Of a DNA stretch of 34,841 bases, positions 34,788 to 34,841 are shown piece after piece. The position numbers and the translations under genes were made by a program. The stretch is from an uncultured Pedobacter sp. (GTDB lineage Bacteria > Bacteroidota > Bacteroidia > Sphingobacteriales > Sphingobacteriaceae): NCBI GenBank assembly GCA_938008555.1, contig CALLKE010000043.1, forward strand, positions 1 to 34,841, read 5' to 3'. The notes below the pieces were generated by a model, which saw nothing but the letters and a program-made list of their open reading frames with translations, was not told the origin of the DNA and ran no database searches. Each line of letters starts with the position of its first letter. The first letter of the stretch is position 1.

Positions 34788-34841
34788 AATAAGGGAAGGG
34801 CATATTTCTCAATATATTGAGAAATATGCCCTTCCCTTATT
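34788..34841. repeat. Perfect 54-bp palindrome at the contig end
   Basis: The last 54 bases are their own reverse complement: the arms begin AATAAGGGAAGGGCATATTT and meet at TCAATATATTGA (centre 34814/34815), with no spacer. Transcribed, it would make a 25-bp or longer hairpin with an A-rich left shoulder (AAAAT), like a bidirectional terminator after rpsJ. It ends exactly at the last base of the contig, so an assembly fold-back artefact or graph break at a hairpin must also be considered. Confidence 0.85.

Overview
The window is a contig from a Bacteroidota genome, most like Sphingobacteriia/Chitinophagia. Four things point there: moderate-to-low GC; promoters of the TTG-N19-21-TAnnTTTG type (clearest before sucD and rpsL); the order rpsL-rpsG-fusA-rpsJ; and Bacteroidota families such as DUF4286, DUF2461 and an OmpA-family lipoprotein. 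I cannot name a genus. The first 13 bases are Illumina adapter, and the right end stops exactly at the end of a perfect 54-bp palindrome, so neither end is a natural boundary.

Left part (14-8558): a truncated SUI1/eIF1-like gene and a class I fructose-bisphosphate aldolase on the minus strand. Divergent from these is a compact pentose-phosphate locus, tkt-rpiB-HAD phosphatase-gnd-zwf-pgl, with stop/start overlaps at most junctions and some GTG/TTG starts. It encodes the whole oxidative branch plus transketolase and ribose-5-P isomerase. No transaldolase is present in the window.

Middle (8559-20845): a 673-bp gene-poor spacer, then a giant 2898-aa cyclic beta-1,2-glucan synthase (GT84 + glycoamylase + duplicated GH94-type modules). 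A convergent diacylglycerol/lipid kinase follows, then metK. The metK leader carries what I read as a SAM-II riboswitch just downstream of a Bacteroidota-type promoter. clpS converges on metK across a shared terminator hairpin.

Right part (20948-31110, mostly minus strand): a housekeeping cluster read leftward, lipoprotein -> S1/P1 nuclease -> low-molecular-weight protein tyrosine phosphatase -> hisS -> polytopic membrane protein (GT-C-like). Two plus-strand genes follow (DUF2461, OmpA lipoprotein). Next comes a minus-strand unit, TPR protein -> DUF4286 -> rfbC. After a GC-rich repeat-like element comes sucD. Divergent promoters separate sucD from the ribosomal/translation operon rpsL-rpsG-fusA-rpsJ that runs to the contig end.

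No tRNA, rRNA, CRISPR, transposase or phage gene was seen. The points most worth a second look are the SAM-II riboswitch, the PPP locus next to the cyclic-glucan synthase, the GC-rich intergenic element at 30034-30121, and the terminal palindrome. I did not find a clearly new defence or mobile system.
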